Notes: a model not told the origin generated them from the letters alone. DNA of 43,078 bases from an uncultured bacterium (GCA_900551245.1 URVC01000037.1:1-43078), one strand, 5' to 3'. Shown: positions 16,940 through 26,259, counted from the first letter of the stretch. Numbers and translations are program-made.

Positions 16940-18148
16940 ATGGAAAACCTTTACGAAACCACCGTCGAACGGTACCACAAGTATGTGATGCCCACCTATG
17001 CCCCGAAGATTCTGTTTGTCCGAGGCCAGGGCGCGCGCCTGTGGGACGCCGACGGCCGCGAATATCTCGATTTCGCCGCCGGGATTTCCGTCTGCAACCT
17101 CGGCCACTGCAATCCGCGGGTGACCGCCGCCATTCAGAAGCAGGCCGCGACGCTGGTGCACGTCTCCAACCTCTACATGAACGAGGTGATGCCGCGCCTC
17201 GCCGAAAAGCTGATTACCAACTGCTTCGACGGCGTGGTCTTCTTCGCGAACTCCGGTGCGGAGGCCAACGAGGGCATGATCAAATTCGCCCGCAAGATCG
17301 GCAATGCGACCGGCCGCAACGAGATCATCTCGATGAACAACTCCTTCCACGGGCGGACGCTTGCAACGCTGGCCGCCACCGGCCGCGCCAAGTACCGCAA
17401 GGGATTCGAGCCGGAGGTGCCCGGATTCAAGCAGGTGGACTTCAACGACATCGACGCGCTCAAAGCCGCGATCACCGACAAAACCTGCGCCGTTCTGCTC
17501 GAACCGGTGCAGGGCGAAGGCGGCATTCTGCCGGCCGACCGCGACTATCTGCGGCAGGTCCGGGCGCTCTGCGACGAGAAGAATTTGCTGCTGCTCTTCG
17601 ATGAGGTGCAGTGCGGCATGGGCCGGATCGGCACCCGGTTCGCCTGGCAGAGCTTCGGCGTCGAACCCGACGCCTTCTCGATGGCCAAGGCGATCGCCAA
17701 CGGCCTGCCAATGGGCGGTTTCATCGTCCAGCGCAAATACGCGGACACCCTGACCGTCGGCACCCACGCGAGCACCTTCGGCGGCACGCCGCTGGTCTGC
17801 GCCGCCGCGCTGGCGGTTCAGGAGGCGTTCGATCAGGACGGCGTCCTCGAAAACTGCGTCGAACAGGGCAGCTACCTGCGCACCAAACTTGCCGAACTCG
17901 GCAAAAAGTACTCCTTCGTCAAGGAGGTGCGCGGCATGGGGCTGATGATCGGCGTGGCGCTCGACCGCGAAGCGGCGACACTGGCCGGACTCCTGCTCAA
18001 GCGGAACCTCGTGGTGCTGACCGCTGGGGAGACCGTTCTCCGGCTTCTGCCCCCCTTGGTCATCACCCGCGAAGAGGCCGACCTCGGTTTGGAAAGAATC
18101 GCAGCCGGACTGGAAGAACTCGACCGGCTGATCAAAGAGGAGAAGTAA
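16940..18148 (+). CDS. argD: Acetylornithine aminotransferase (class III, PLP-dependent)
   Basis: 402 residues. It converts N-acetylglutamate semialdehyde to N-acetylornithine in arginine synthesis; many ArgD enzymes also act in lysine synthesis. PLP contacts: NSGAEAN (about 104-110), FDEVQCGMGR (Asp221) and the Schiff-base Lys250 in SMAKAIANG. EPVQGEGG matches the family. Placement before argF, 4 nt apart, supports arginine biosynthesis over other class III aminotransferases. Confidence 0.93.
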   Translation: MENLYETTVERYHKYVMPTYAPKILFVRGQGARLWDADGREYLDFAAGISVCNLGHCNPRVTAAIQKQAATLVHVSNLYMNEVMPRLAEKLITNCFDGVVFFANSGAEANEGMIKFARKIGNATGRNEIISMNNSFHGRTLATLAATGRAKYRKGFEPEVPGFKQVDFNDIDALKAAITDKTCAVLLEPVQGEGGILPADRDYLRQVRALCDEKNLLLLFDEVQCGMGRIGTRFAWQSFGVEPDAFSMAKAIANGLPMGGFIVQRKYADTLTVGTHASTFGGTPLVCAAALAVQEAFDQDGVLENCVEQGSYLRTKLAELGKKYSFVKEVRGMGLMIGVALDREAATLAGLLLKRNLVVLTAGETVLRLLPPLVITREEADLGLERIAAGLEELDRLIKEEK

Positions 18149-18152
18149 TCCC

Positions 18153-19052
18153 ATGAAGAAAGATCTGTTGACGCTGAGGGACATCACCCTCCCGGAACTC
18201 AATGAAATATTCGCTCTCGCTTCGAAGCTGAAGGCCGAACGCGGCAAGGTGAGTTTCACCCCGCTGACAGGCAAGAGCATCGGGCTGATCTTCGCCAAGT
18301 CCTCCACCCGCACCCGCGTCTCCTTCGAAGTGGGCGTCGGCGAACTCGGCGGACGGCCGCTCTATCTGGATCAGTCCAAGATGCAGGTCGGGCGCGGCGA
18401 AACCGTGGCCGACACCGCCAAGGTGCTCAGCCGCTACCTGCACGGCATCGTCATCCGCACCTTCTCGCACGCCGACGTCGAGGAGCTGGCCCGCGAAGCG
18501 ACGATTCCGGTCATCAACGCGCTGACCGACGACTACCACCCCTGCCAGATCATCGCCGACCTCCTGACCATCCGGGAATACTCCGGGCGGGTGGATGGTT
18601 CGATCCGGATGGCCTTCTACGGCGACGGCCGCAGCAACATCGCCAACTCCCTCATGCTGGCGGCCCGGCTGACCGGCATGGAGCTGGTGATCGCCGCGCC
18701 GGAAGAGGAGCGTCCGAGCGAAGCGCTGATGGCCGGCTGCCCGAACATCCGCTGGGAAGTTGACCCGATGAAGGCCGCTGAAAAGGTGGACTACTTCTAC
18801 ACCGACGTCTGGGTGAGCATGGGCTTCGAAGCCGAACAGGCGCGCCGCATGAAGATCTTCCGCCCCTATCAGGTCAATGCGGAGCTCTTCAAGGTGGCCA
18901 GTCCGGATGCGAAATTCCTCCACTGCCTCCCCGCCCACCGCGGGGAAGAGGTCTCGGAGGACGTGATGGATTCTCCCCGTTCGATCGTCTTCGACGAGGC
19001 GGAAAACCGTCTCCACGTCCAGAAGGCGATCATGGCGATGCTGATGAAGTAA
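18153..19052 (+). CDS. argF: Ornithine carbamoyltransferase
   Basis: 299 residues. It forms citrulline from ornithine and carbamoyl phosphate. The carbamoyl phosphate site STRTR is at 51-55 (within FAKSSTRTR), the HPCQ motif at 129-132 and HCLPAHRG at 257-264; VWVSMGFE is the ornithine-side loop. GAGGAG at the end of argD serves as its ribosome site, with a 4-nt gap. A mntP-like gene follows after another 4 nt. Confidence 0.95.
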   Translation: MKKDLLTLRDITLPELNEIFALASKLKAERGKVSFTPLTGKSIGLIFAKSSTRTRVSFEVGVGELGGRPLYLDQSKMQVGRGETVADTAKVLSRYLHGIVIRTFSHADVEELAREATIPVINALTDDYHPCQIIADLLTIREYSGRVDGSIRMAFYGDGRSNIANSLMLAARLTGMELVIAAPEEERPSEALMAGCPNIRWEVDPMKAAEKVDYFYTDVWVSMGFEAEQARRMKIFRPYQVNAELFKVASPDAKFLHCLPAHRGEEVSEDVMDSPRSIVFDEAENRLHVQKAIMAMLMK

Positions 19053-19056
19053 CACC

Positions 19057-19653
19057 ATGTCGTTCGTTGCGGTTCTTCTGATTGCGGTAGGCGTCTCCAT
19101 CGATGCGTTCGCCGTCTCGGTGAGCGGCGCCCTCTGCGACCGCACCGGCAGAAAGATCCGCAACGCCGCCTGGGCCGCCCTCTTTTTCGGCGGCTTTCAG
19201 ATCCTCATGCCGCTCCTCGGATTCGCCGCGGCCGCACTGCTGCAGAACGTGGTCCGCACCATGGACCACTGGCTCGCCTTCGCGCTGCTCGGATTCGTCG
19301 GCGGAAAAATGATTTTCGAAGGGCTCCGGAAAGAGGAGGAGAAGGTGGGAAAGGATGGCGCGGAGCCCTGCTGCCCGCCGGATTTCTTCGCGCCGCGCGC
19401 CCTCTTTCTGCCGGCAATCGCCACCAGTCTGGATGCGCTGGCAGTGGGAGCAGGGCTGGCGTTCGCCGGTTCCGGCATCTGGATCCCCGCCCTCGCCATG
19501 GGGGTGGTCACGGCGGCGGCCTCCGCCATCGGCGTGTTGATCGGCGTCCGCCTCGGCTCCCTGGCCGGCGAGCGGGTCATGATGGTCATCGGCGGCTGCG
19601 CCATCGTCCTTATCGGGCTCAAAATCCTGCTGGAGCATCTCGGAATTCTCTGA
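19057..19653 (+). CDS. mntP: MntP-family manganese efflux pump (putative)
   Basis: 198 residues with about six transmembrane helices and an internal repeat: GVSIDAFAVSVSGA near the N-terminus and ATSLDALAVGAGLA in the second half, the paired Asp motifs of the MntP/YebN family. Members export Mn2+ across the inner membrane. The gene starts 4 nt after argF. No manganese riboswitch is visible, so its expression here would follow the arginine genes, which is unusual. Confidence 0.85.
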   Translation: MSFVAVLLIAVGVSIDAFAVSVSGALCDRTGRKIRNAAWAALFFGGFQILMPLLGFAAAALLQNVVRTMDHWLAFALLGFVGGKMIFEGLRKEEEKVGKDGAEPCCPPDFFAPRALFLPAIATSLDALAVGAGLAFAGSGIWIPALAMGVVTAAASAIGVLIGVRLGSLAGERVMMVIGGCAIVLIGLKILLEHLGIL

Positions 19654-19672
19654 ACCGGCCGCACCGGTTCAG
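19650..19672. terminator. Inverted repeat spanning two converging stop codons
   Basis: CTGAACCGG (19650-19658) and CCGGTTCAG (19664-19672) make a perfect 9-bp stem with a 5-nt loop. The mntP stop (19651-19653) lies in one arm and the facing gene's stop (19669-19671) in the other. There is no clear T-tract in either direction, so any bidirectional termination would be weak. Confidence 0.55.
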
Positions 19673-20310
19673 AATTTCAATCCCTGTCCCTGCTGGCGCA
19701 GTGTCACCAGCGCGTTCCGCAAGGTGCGGATGGAACTGCAATACGCGGCCAGCGTCTCCCGGAGCGTGTCATCCTGCCCGGCGTTGCGCTCCCCCTTCCG
19801 CCGGCTGAAACGGTTCAGATTGTCGTCGCACACCTCGGCGAGCCACCGGGAATACGCCTCCGGCTCCACCGTGGCGAGTGTCGGCGGCGGCTCATCCCGA
19901 CGGCTTTTCCCGCTCCGGCGGTTTCGACTGCGCCGGAACGTCTTCTCGTAATCGGCCATGCCGGTACCCTTGAGCCGGAAGTGATAGGAGGAGGCGAGCC
20001 GCCGGCTCACCGACTGAAAGAGATTCCGCAGTTCCGCCGCCGGGACCGACATGTTCGGCATCTGATCGAGCCGGGCGCGGGTCAGCACCCGCTGTACATC
20101 GCGCCCGTTCAGCTCAAGCTCGTTGAGCAGTTCGGCGGTCTCCTGATAATACGCCTCATCCGGCGACATCCCCGCCGCCCGCCAGAAACGCTGTTCAATC
20201 CGGTCGAGTGCGGCCGCGATCCGGTCGAGCCGGTCCGCGGCCGTCAGCGGCAGTGCCGCCGCCGACAGCCACATCACAAGCAGCAGCAGTGCCGGGAACG
20301 GCCGCCTCAC
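19669..20310 (-). CDS. Exported hypothetical protein
   Basis: 213 residues, not recognised. It starts with GTG at 20310, overlapping the HIT gene's TGA by 4 nt, which supports this start through coupling. Residues about 1-24 look like a signal peptide (a hydrophobic run ending PLTAAD). The rest is helical and charged, with a basic, low-complexity patch (RRSRNRRSGKSRRDE, about 130-144). There is no lipobox. It probably acts in the periplasm. It is the last gene of the long minus-strand run. Confidence 0.7.
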   Translation of the reverse strand: MRRPFPALLLLVMWLSAAALPLTAADRLDRIAAALDRIEQRFWRAAGMSPDEAYYQETAELLNELELNGRDVQRVLTRARLDQMPNMSVPAAELRNLFQSVSRRLASSYHFRLKGTGMADYEKTFRRSRNRRSGKSRRDEPPPTLATVEPEAYSRWLAEVCDDNLNRFSRRKGERNAGQDDTLRETLAAYCSSIRTLRNALVTLRQQGQGLKF

Positions 20311-20747
20311 GCTTCGGGCTCCCGTTCCAGCGCCGTGGCGAGCCGCTTCGTCAGCCGCTCCGCCAGAGCGGCCGCCTCACCGTCGCCGTACTGCTTCTGG
20401 CGCCAGTTCCAGTGGAATCCATCTTCGACGCCGCGCGGCACCACGTGCAGATGGGCGTGCATGACCACCTGCCCCGCCGCCGCGCCGTCCGCCAGATGCA
20501 GATTGAACGCATCCCAGTCGAATTCGCGGCGCAACGCCACGCCGATCCGGGCGCCGATGTGGAACATCCGGCCGGCCGTCGCCTCCGGAATCGTCGCGCT
20601 CGACTCGTGGTGCTCTTTCGGAATGACCAGCGTATGGCCGAAATTGATCGGGCCGATGTCGAGAAACGCCAGCACCAGATCGTCCTCGTAGACCTTGACC
20701 GCCGGAATCTCTCCGGCGATGATTTTGCAGAAGATGCAGTTCGCCAT
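20307..20747 (-). CDS. HIT-family nucleotide hydrolase/transferase
   Basis: 146 residues. The histidine triad HAHLHV (His97, His99, His101, within GQVVMHAHLHVVPR) and N-terminal CIFCKI (Cys4, Cys7, probable zinc site) match bacterial HIT/Hint proteins, which cleave nucleoside phosphoramidates or dinucleotides. AAGGAGA lies upstream, inside the end of the trkA-like gene. The gap to that gene is 3 nt. Confidence 0.92.
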   Translation of the reverse strand: MANCIFCKIIAGEIPAVKVYEDDLVLAFLDIGPINFGHTLVIPKEHHESSATIPEATAGRMFHIGARIGVALRREFDWDAFNLHLADGAAAGQVVMHAHLHVVPRGVEDGFHWNWRQKQYGDGEAAALAERLTKRLATALEREPEA

Positions 20748-20750
20748 GAT

Positions 20751-21407
20751 TCAGTTCTCCTTGAAAAGTTTCAATATCGACTCCCGGCTGCCGAAGACGG
20801 TCAGCTGATCGCCTTTTTCCAGCAGAGTATCCGGGCTGAGAATCGTTTCGGTCGGGCAGCCGGGCTTGTGCATCAACAGCACCGTCACGTTGCAGCGGTT
20901 GCGCAGATCCAGCTGGCGGAGCGATTTGCCCGCCATCCGCGCCGGCACCGAAACCTCCGCAAACGCCGACCCCTTGAATTCGAAGAGATCGGTGATGTTC
21001 GTCATCGAAAGCCGCCGGGAAATCCGTTCGGCCACATCCTGTTCCGGCTGGATCACCTCGTCGGCCCCGAGCCGGTAGAGAATCCGCTCCTGAATGGCGG
21101 TGTTCGCCTTGGCCAGCACCTTGCGCGCCCCCTCCTGCTTGAGCAGTGTCAGCGCCAGAACCTGATCTTCAAAATGGGAGCTCATGCCGAGAATCACCGC
21201 GTCGAACTTGGCGACGTTCAGCTCCCGCACCACCTCTTCGTTGCTGACGTCGGCGATGATCGCCTCGGTCACCTTCTCACGCAGATCGTCCACCCGCTCC
21301 CGGTCGATATCGACGACGACGACGGTGTTGCCCGCCTTGCCCAGCTCCACCGCCAGTTTGGCCCCGAAAGAGCCGAGCCCGAACACTGCATACTGATTTC
21401 TGGCCAT
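20751..21407 (-). CDS. TrkA/KtrA-type potassium uptake regulatory subunit
   Basis: 218 residues in one RCK unit: an N-terminal Rossmann domain (GLGSFG near residue 10, VVVVDID) and a C-terminal RCK_C domain (about 135-218). It binds nucleotides on the cytoplasmic face and gates the membrane partner encoded just upstream in transcription (trkH-like). At half the length of E. coli TrkA, it resembles KtrA. Confidence 0.9.
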   Translation of the reverse strand: MARNQYAVFGLGSFGAKLAVELGKAGNTVVVVDIDRERVDDLREKVTEAIIADVSNEEVVRELNVAKFDAVILGMSSHFEDQVLALTLLKQEGARKVLAKANTAIQERILYRLGADEVIQPEQDVAERISRRLSMTNITDLFEFKGSAFAEVSVPARMAGKSLRQLDLRNRCNVTVLLMHKPGCPTETILSPDTLLEKGDQLTVFGSRESILKLFKEN

Positions 21408-21427
21408 ACTCTACCTGAATTCCCCGT

Positions 21428-22729
21428 TTAACCAATAATAACCCGTTCATCGGGATATTTCAAGCGCACCGTCTTCTCGCGCCCCAGCAAAAACAGCATA
21501 ATCGTAAACGGCCCGATCCGGCCGATGAACATCAGAAACGAAAGCAGGAGCTTCCCTTCCACCGTCAGCTTGGCCGTGCCACCGATCGTCAGCCCGGTGG
21601 TTCCCAGCGCCGACGCCGCCTCAAAAAACGCCTCCATCATCACGGTTCCCGGCGTAATCATCTGAATCGCCATCGCCGCCACGCAGGCAAGAAGCGTGAA
21701 CATCACGATGATGGTGAAGGCACGCAGCACCTGCGCCGACGGAATCCGCCGGTGAAACATCAGCACCTCCGGATTCCCCTTGAAGGTGTTGAGAATGGCC
21801 GCCGCCGCCACCGCCACCGTACTGGTCTTCATGCCGCCGCCGGTCGAGCCGGGCGAGGCGCCGATCAGCATGAAGATGATGATCAGCGTCGTCGTCGACG
21901 CCGGAAGCGTCGTGATGTCGAATGTACTGAATCCGGCGGTCCGCGACGAAACCGACAGGAACAGCGCGTCAAACCAGCCGATCACCCGGTCGTTGATCAC
22001 CCCGAAAAACCAGATCAGCACCGCGCCCGCCGCAATCAGAATCAAATTGGTCAGCAGAACCACCTTGGAGTGAACCCGCAGATGGGTTCCGCGCCGCCGC
22101 ATCACCTGCAGAAGATCGTAAATCACATACACCCCCAGGCCGCCGAGAATCACCAGCGCCCCCACCGCAAACTGCACCAGGCGCGACTGCCCGGCCAGAC
22201 TGTCCACAAACGGACTCAGCCCCGCGTTGCAGAATCCGGTGATGGAGTGAAACAGCGAATACCAGAGCGACTGCCCCCAGGAGTATTTCTCCAGAAACCC
22301 CGGCAACATCAGCAGGAATCCGCACGCCTCGCTGACCAGCGTATAGGTAACGACGGTCCGGGTCAGCCCTTCGGTTCCCCGCAGCGAGAAGTTGTCGCTC
22401 AAACTGGAGATCATCAGCGTGTCGCTGAAGGAGAGTCCGCCGCCGAGCATCAGCAGAATCGACGCACTCAGCGTCATGATGCCGATTCCGCCGATCTCCA
22501 CCATCAGCAGGATCATCGACTGGCCGAACAGCGTGAAGTTCTCAATCGGCAGCACGCTCAGCCCGTTGACGCAGACCGACGAGGTCGCCATGAACAGCGC
22601 ATCGCTCCAGGAGAGCTCCCCCGCACGGTAGCACCACGGCAGCTTGAGGATCAGCATCCCCGCCAGAATGAACGTCAGAAAGGACAGAATAAACAGCGAC
22701 TGCCCCTTTTTCACCACGCCGATCAGCAT
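21428..22729 (-). CDS. TrkH/KtrB-family potassium transporter membrane subunit
   Basis: 433 residues, many transmembrane helices. Filter-type segments are visible (SSVCVNGLS, SITGFCNAGLS, SSRTAGFST and ALGTTGLTIG), one Gly in each of the four pore repeats. It imports K+ with Na+ or H+. GGAGGTG precedes the ATG at 22729. The matching TrkA/KtrA subunit is the next gene, 20 nt away, forming a complete two-component uptake system. Confidence 0.92.
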   Translation of the reverse strand: MLIGVVKKGQSLFILSFLTFILAGMLILKLPWCYRAGELSWSDALFMATSSVCVNGLSVLPIENFTLFGQSMILLMVEIGGIGIMTLSASILLMLGGGLSFSDTLMISSLSDNFSLRGTEGLTRTVVTYTLVSEACGFLLMLPGFLEKYSWGQSLWYSLFHSITGFCNAGLSPFVDSLAGQSRLVQFAVGALVILGGLGVYVIYDLLQVMRRRGTHLRVHSKVVLLTNLILIAAGAVLIWFFGVINDRVIGWFDALFLSVSSRTAGFSTFDITTLPASTTTLIIIFMLIGASPGSTGGGMKTSTVAVAAAAILNTFKGNPEVLMFHRRIPSAQVLRAFTIIVMFTLLACVAAMAIQMITPGTVMMEAFFEAASALGTTGLTIGGTAKLTVEGKLLLSFLMFIGRIGPFTIMLFLLGREKTVRLKYPDERVIIG

Positions 22730-22757
22730 GCCGCCACCTCCGCCGCCGCGAACGGGA

Positions 22758-23267
22758 TCACCACCCCTCGGTCACCGCGATGACCAGCTGCTTCGCCGCA
22801 TCGTACGCCGCCTGCCGGATGCCGTTGCGACGGCCGATGTACATATCCGGCCCGGTCTGGAACTCCGCCGAACCGGTCACCGACCGGGTGGAAATGAGCG
22901 GCTTGGCACTGCCGGGAATGATCACCGAAAATTCCACCGTCATCTTGACCCGCCACTCGTTCGGCACGAAAAGATCGTCGTTGACCGTCGACCAGTTCAC
23001 CTCGGAGAACGCAATGCTGAGAACCCGGGCGTAGACGATGCAGTCCGCCTCCTTCTCATCCACCAGCTTGAGCGAACCATCCGTCATGAAACACTCGCAG
23101 AGCAGTCCGCGCATCTCCGCCGCAACATTGTAGGCGACGGTTTCATTGACCACCGGAGCGACGGCGACCGTCTTCACCTGCGGGTGCATCAGAGAACCAA
23201 CCTGGTAGCCGCAGCCGCCCAGCAGGAGAAACAGCAAGAGAAAAAGTGTACGCGGCAGCCGGCTCAT
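22758..23267 (-). CDS. LptE-like lipoprotein (LPS assembly)
   Basis: 169 residues with a lipoprotein signal: a hydrophobic stretch then LGGC, lipidated Cys19, followed by GYQVG as in LptE/RlpB proteins. LptE plugs the LptD barrel that inserts LPS in the outer membrane. The fold (TVAVAP, then a helix and strands ending with QAAYDAAKQL) matches the family as I know it. The ATG overlaps the upstream TGA by 4 nt (23264-23267), and AGGAGG lies upstream. Confidence 0.8.
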   Translation of the reverse strand: MSRLPRTLFLLLFLLLGGCGYQVGSLMHPQVKTVAVAPVVNETVAYNVAAEMRGLLCECFMTDGSLKLVDEKEADCIVYARVLSIAFSEVNWSTVNDDLFVPNEWRVKMTVEFSVIIPGSAKPLISTRSVTGSAEFQTGPDMYIGRRNGIRQAAYDAAKQLVIAVTEGW

Positions 23268-24355
23268 CGGGCATCCTCCTTCGACGCTTCATTCATATTG
23301 GACTTGAGCTGACCGGAGAGATCGAAAACCGGCAGCAGGAACTTCCCGCTCCCCTCCCCCGGCGCAATCAGCAGTTTCTCCGCCTCCTGCGGCAGCGGAT
23401 AGGCGACAATCCGCGGCAACCGCGAAGCCGGATCCGGCCGGAACTCCTCCGGCACAAAGGTGCGGTCCAGCTTGACCAGCAGCGCTTCGGAGGCGTCCGC
23501 CGAAAGCGTGTCCGGATACTCCTGCAACACCTGCGCCAGATAACGCTCCGCCGCCGCTTTCCGGCCGTTCTCGGCGTAATATTTCGCCATCGACAAGAGC
23601 CGGGCCGCCTGAATGTCGCGCCCCAGCATCAGATGGCGCTTGACCCAGTCGTTCTCGCTCGCGTCGGGATATTTCTCCTGAAAGGTCTTGAACGCATCCA
23701 TGGCCTCCTGATTGTAGCGGCCGTCGCCGTCGCCGCGCTGTGAAAGCTGGTAGAGACCGGTTCCAAGCGCAAGGTAGGCGTATTTGCACTCCGGGGAATC
23801 CGGGAAATCCCGGATAATCAGCCGGAGCTGCTCCAGCGACTTCTGCAACTCCCCCTTCTGATCGAAGAGATAGGCGAGCCGGAGCCGCGCACCGGGAGCG
23901 TTTTCCGCAAACGGCGCCCGCGAAAGCGCCTTTTCGAACACCTCGATGCTCTTGTCGTCATCCACCAGCCAGGGGATCCAGCGCAACGACCAGAACGACG
24001 GATCGCGCCGCCCCTGATAGTAGGCTTCGCCGATCGCATACTCCCGCTGAACAAGTGCGACGAAATCGGCGTATTCCGGATAGGAGGTGAGCAGTTTCTC
24101 GATCGCCTCAAACTCGCGGTAGAGCAATCCGCACATCCGCCACGCGGAGATCTGGGCCAGCACCGAATTCGCCTTGACTGCAGTGGAGTCCCCCAGAAGT
24201 TCGGCATCCTCGAATTTTCCCGCCGCATCGCGGTAATCCCCCGCCTCGTAGGCGGTGCGGCCGGCCATGTAGGCGGCGGTGGCTTCGTTGTCGTCGGCCG
24301 CCGCCGTCACGGCCAGGCAGAGGGCCAGAGCAGGAAGCAGAATTCGTTTTATCAT
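23264..24355 (-). CDS. TPR-repeat exported protein, BamD-like
   Basis: 363 residues from the ATG at 24355 (MIKRILL), preceded by AGGATGG; the frame is open to 24397. A signal peptide (about 1-19, ending AVTAAADD) is followed by several TPR-like units, with the spacing and DFPDSPECKYAYLALG, KYPDASENDWVKRHLMLG type segments seen in BamD/YfiO. No lipobox Cys is present, unlike E. coli BamD, so membrane attachment would differ. It overlaps the lptE-like gene by 4 nt. Likely role: outer-membrane protein assembly. Confidence 0.72.
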   Translation of the reverse strand: MIKRILLPALALCLAVTAAADDNEATAAYMAGRTAYEAGDYRDAAGKFEDAELLGDSTAVKANSVLAQISAWRMCGLLYREFEAIEKLLTSYPEYADFVALVQREYAIGEAYYQGRRDPSFWSLRWIPWLVDDDKSIEVFEKALSRAPFAENAPGARLRLAYLFDQKGELQKSLEQLRLIIRDFPDSPECKYAYLALGTGLYQLSQRGDGDGRYNQEAMDAFKTFQEKYPDASENDWVKRHLMLGRDIQAARLLSMAKYYAENGRKAAAERYLAQVLQEYPDTLSADASEALLVKLDRTFVPEEFRPDPASRLPRIVAYPLPQEAEKLLIAPGEGSGKFLLPVFDLSGQLKSNMNEASKEDAR

Positions 24356-24393
24356 CGATCCATCCTGTTTGCGGTTGTGCAACTGCCGCGCCG

Positions 24394-25368
24394 TCACATC
24401 AGTTTCAGCCCGGGCAGATCCTGTACATCGATAAAGCCGCAGACGCCGCCGGCGTCGTCGACCACCACAATATCGTCGATATGGCGCTTCTCCAGCACCT
24501 TGAGCACTTCGACCGCCAGCGCATCCTGCCGGATCGAAACCGGTCCGGGCGTCATCACTTCGCGCATCTCGCGCTCGAGCACCGACATATCCTTCTCCGC
24601 CCAGCGCCGGAAATCGCCGTCGGTGAAGATTCCGGCCAGTTTGCCGTCGTCAACGACAATCGCCGAACCACAGCGGGCGTGGCTCATCCGGAAGAGGGCC
24701 TCCCGCACCTTGGTGCCGGGATCCACGATCGCGGAATGTTCCTTGTCGCGCATGATATCCGAAGCGCGCATCGTCACCATGCGGCCAATCGCACCACCGG
24801 GGTGCAGCCGCCCGTAGTCGCTCTTGGTGAATCCCTGCTCGTCGAGCAGAACCATCGCCAGCGCATCGCCGAGCGCCAGGAGAGCGGTCGTGGTGGTCGT
24901 CGGCGCAAGGTTGAAGGGACACGCCTCCCGCGGCACCGGCATCTCCACGACCAGATCGCTCATCTTCCCGAGCGTGGAACCGGCGGAAGCGGTGATCGCG
25001 ACCAGTTCGACCCCCAGCCGTTTCGCCGGCGTCAGCACGACCAGCAGCTCCTCGGTCTCGCCGCTGTAGGAGAGCGCGATGAGAAGATCGTGCTTCTGAA
25101 TGATGCCGAGGTCCCCGTGCCGCGCCTCCACCGGATGCATGAACACCGAGGGGGAGCCGACGCTGGAAAGGGTGGCCGCAATCTTCTTGCCGATGTAACC
25201 GCTCTTGCCGACGCCGGTGAACACCAGTTTGCCGCCGGCGTTGATCACATCCATGCAGCGGTGAACCAGCTGCTCGAAACTCGCGCCTAAATTGTCGCGC
25301 ACAGCCACCAGCCCCTCGATCTCGGTGTCGAACACCTCGCGGGCACGTTCCAGAATCGCTTTTTTCAT
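24394..25368 (-). CDS. kdsD: Arabinose-5-phosphate isomerase (KpsF/GutQ/KdsD family)
   Basis: 324 residues. It interconverts ribulose 5-phosphate and arabinose 5-phosphate, the precursor of Kdo in LPS. A SIS domain (about 30-180) shows GVGKSGYIGKKIA and HPVEARHGDLG, followed by two CBS domains (about 205-320). GGGAGA precedes the ATG. Downstream after 38 nt are the BamD-like and LptE-like genes, so LPS precursor and outer-membrane assembly genes are transcribed together. Confidence 0.93.
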   Translation of the reverse strand: MKKAILERAREVFDTEIEGLVAVRDNLGASFEQLVHRCMDVINAGGKLVFTGVGKSGYIGKKIAATLSSVGSPSVFMHPVEARHGDLGIIQKHDLLIALSYSGETEELLVVLTPAKRLGVELVAITASAGSTLGKMSDLVVEMPVPREACPFNLAPTTTTTALLALGDALAMVLLDEQGFTKSDYGRLHPGGAIGRMVTMRASDIMRDKEHSAIVDPGTKVREALFRMSHARCGSAIVVDDGKLAGIFTDGDFRRWAEKDMSVLEREMREVMTPGPVSIRQDALAVEVLKVLEKRHIDDIVVVDDAGGVCGFIDVQDLPGLKLM

Positions 25369-25383
25369 CTCACATCTCCCTTG

Positions 25384-26235
25384 TTACAGACGGCAGGAGC
25401 GAATGTCCGTGACAATGATGCCGCGGGCGCCGATCTGGTAGAGCTCATCCATGATCCGGTTGCACTCCTTGCGGGCCACCATCGCCTTGACCGCGACCCA
25501 GTCCGGGTTGGAGAGCGGCGAGACGGTCGGGGATTCCAGCCCGGGAGTGATCGCGCAGGCCGCCTCCAGCTGAAGGCGCGGAATGTCATATTCGACCATC
25601 GCGTAGGCTCCGGCAACCAGAATTCCTTTGAGACGGGCGATCAGTTTCCGGACCGCCGGCCGTTCAGCGAGTTCGGCGGAGCGGCCGATCAGAATCGCCT
25701 CCGAAACGAGCATCGGCTCGCCGATCACCTCCAGCCCCGCCTCGCGCAGCGTCGCGCCGGACTCCACCACGTCGGCGATGGCGTCGGCCACCCCGAGGCG
25801 GATTGAAATCTCCACCGCGCCATCCAGCCGGACCACCGGGCAGGAGAGGCCGCGCTGAGCGAGATTCTTCCGGAGCAACTCCGGATAGGAGGTGGCGATG
25901 CGCAACCCGTTGAGCGTCTCGACCGTGAGACCGGAATTCTTCGGCACCGCAAAGCAGAAGCGCGACCGCCCGAACTCCAGGTTCATCAGCTCGGTCACCT
26001 GCGCGCCGGAATCCGCCGCGAGGTCGCGGCCGGTGATCCCGAGGTCGAGCACGCCGTTGCCGACGTAAAGCGCGATGTCGCGCGGGCGCAGAAAGACGAA
26101 ATCGATCTCATTCTCCCGGTCGGAGACGATCAGCTCACGGCCGGAACGGGTGCAGCGGTACCCGGCCTCGCGCAGAAGCCGGACGGAATCTTCGGAAAGG
26201 GCCCCCTTGTTGGGGATTGCCAGTTGCAGACTCAT
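25384..26235 (-). CDS. hisG: ATP phosphoribosyltransferase, long form
   Basis: 283 residues, the long, self-sufficient form (no HisZ needed) with a C-terminal ACT-like regulatory domain for histidine feedback. It makes phosphoribosyl-ATP from ATP and PRPP, the first step of histidine synthesis. LAIPNKGALSED, the GITGRDL loop and VESGATLREAG (the PRPP loop) match HisG. It lies 24 nt after hisE and 15 nt before kdsD. Confidence 0.95.
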   Translation of the reverse strand: MSLQLAIPNKGALSEDSVRLLREAGYRCTRSGRELIVSDRENEIDFVFLRPRDIALYVGNGVLDLGITGRDLAADSGAQVTELMNLEFGRSRFCFAVPKNSGLTVETLNGLRIATSYPELLRKNLAQRGLSCPVVRLDGAVEISIRLGVADAIADVVESGATLREAGLEVIGEPMLVSEAILIGRSAELAERPAVRKLIARLKGILVAGAYAMVEYDIPRLQLEAACAITPGLESPTVSPLSNPDWVAVKAMVARKECNRIMDELYQIGARGIIVTDIRSCRL

Positions 26236-26259
26236 GAAAAACTTTCCTGTTGTAGGCTC

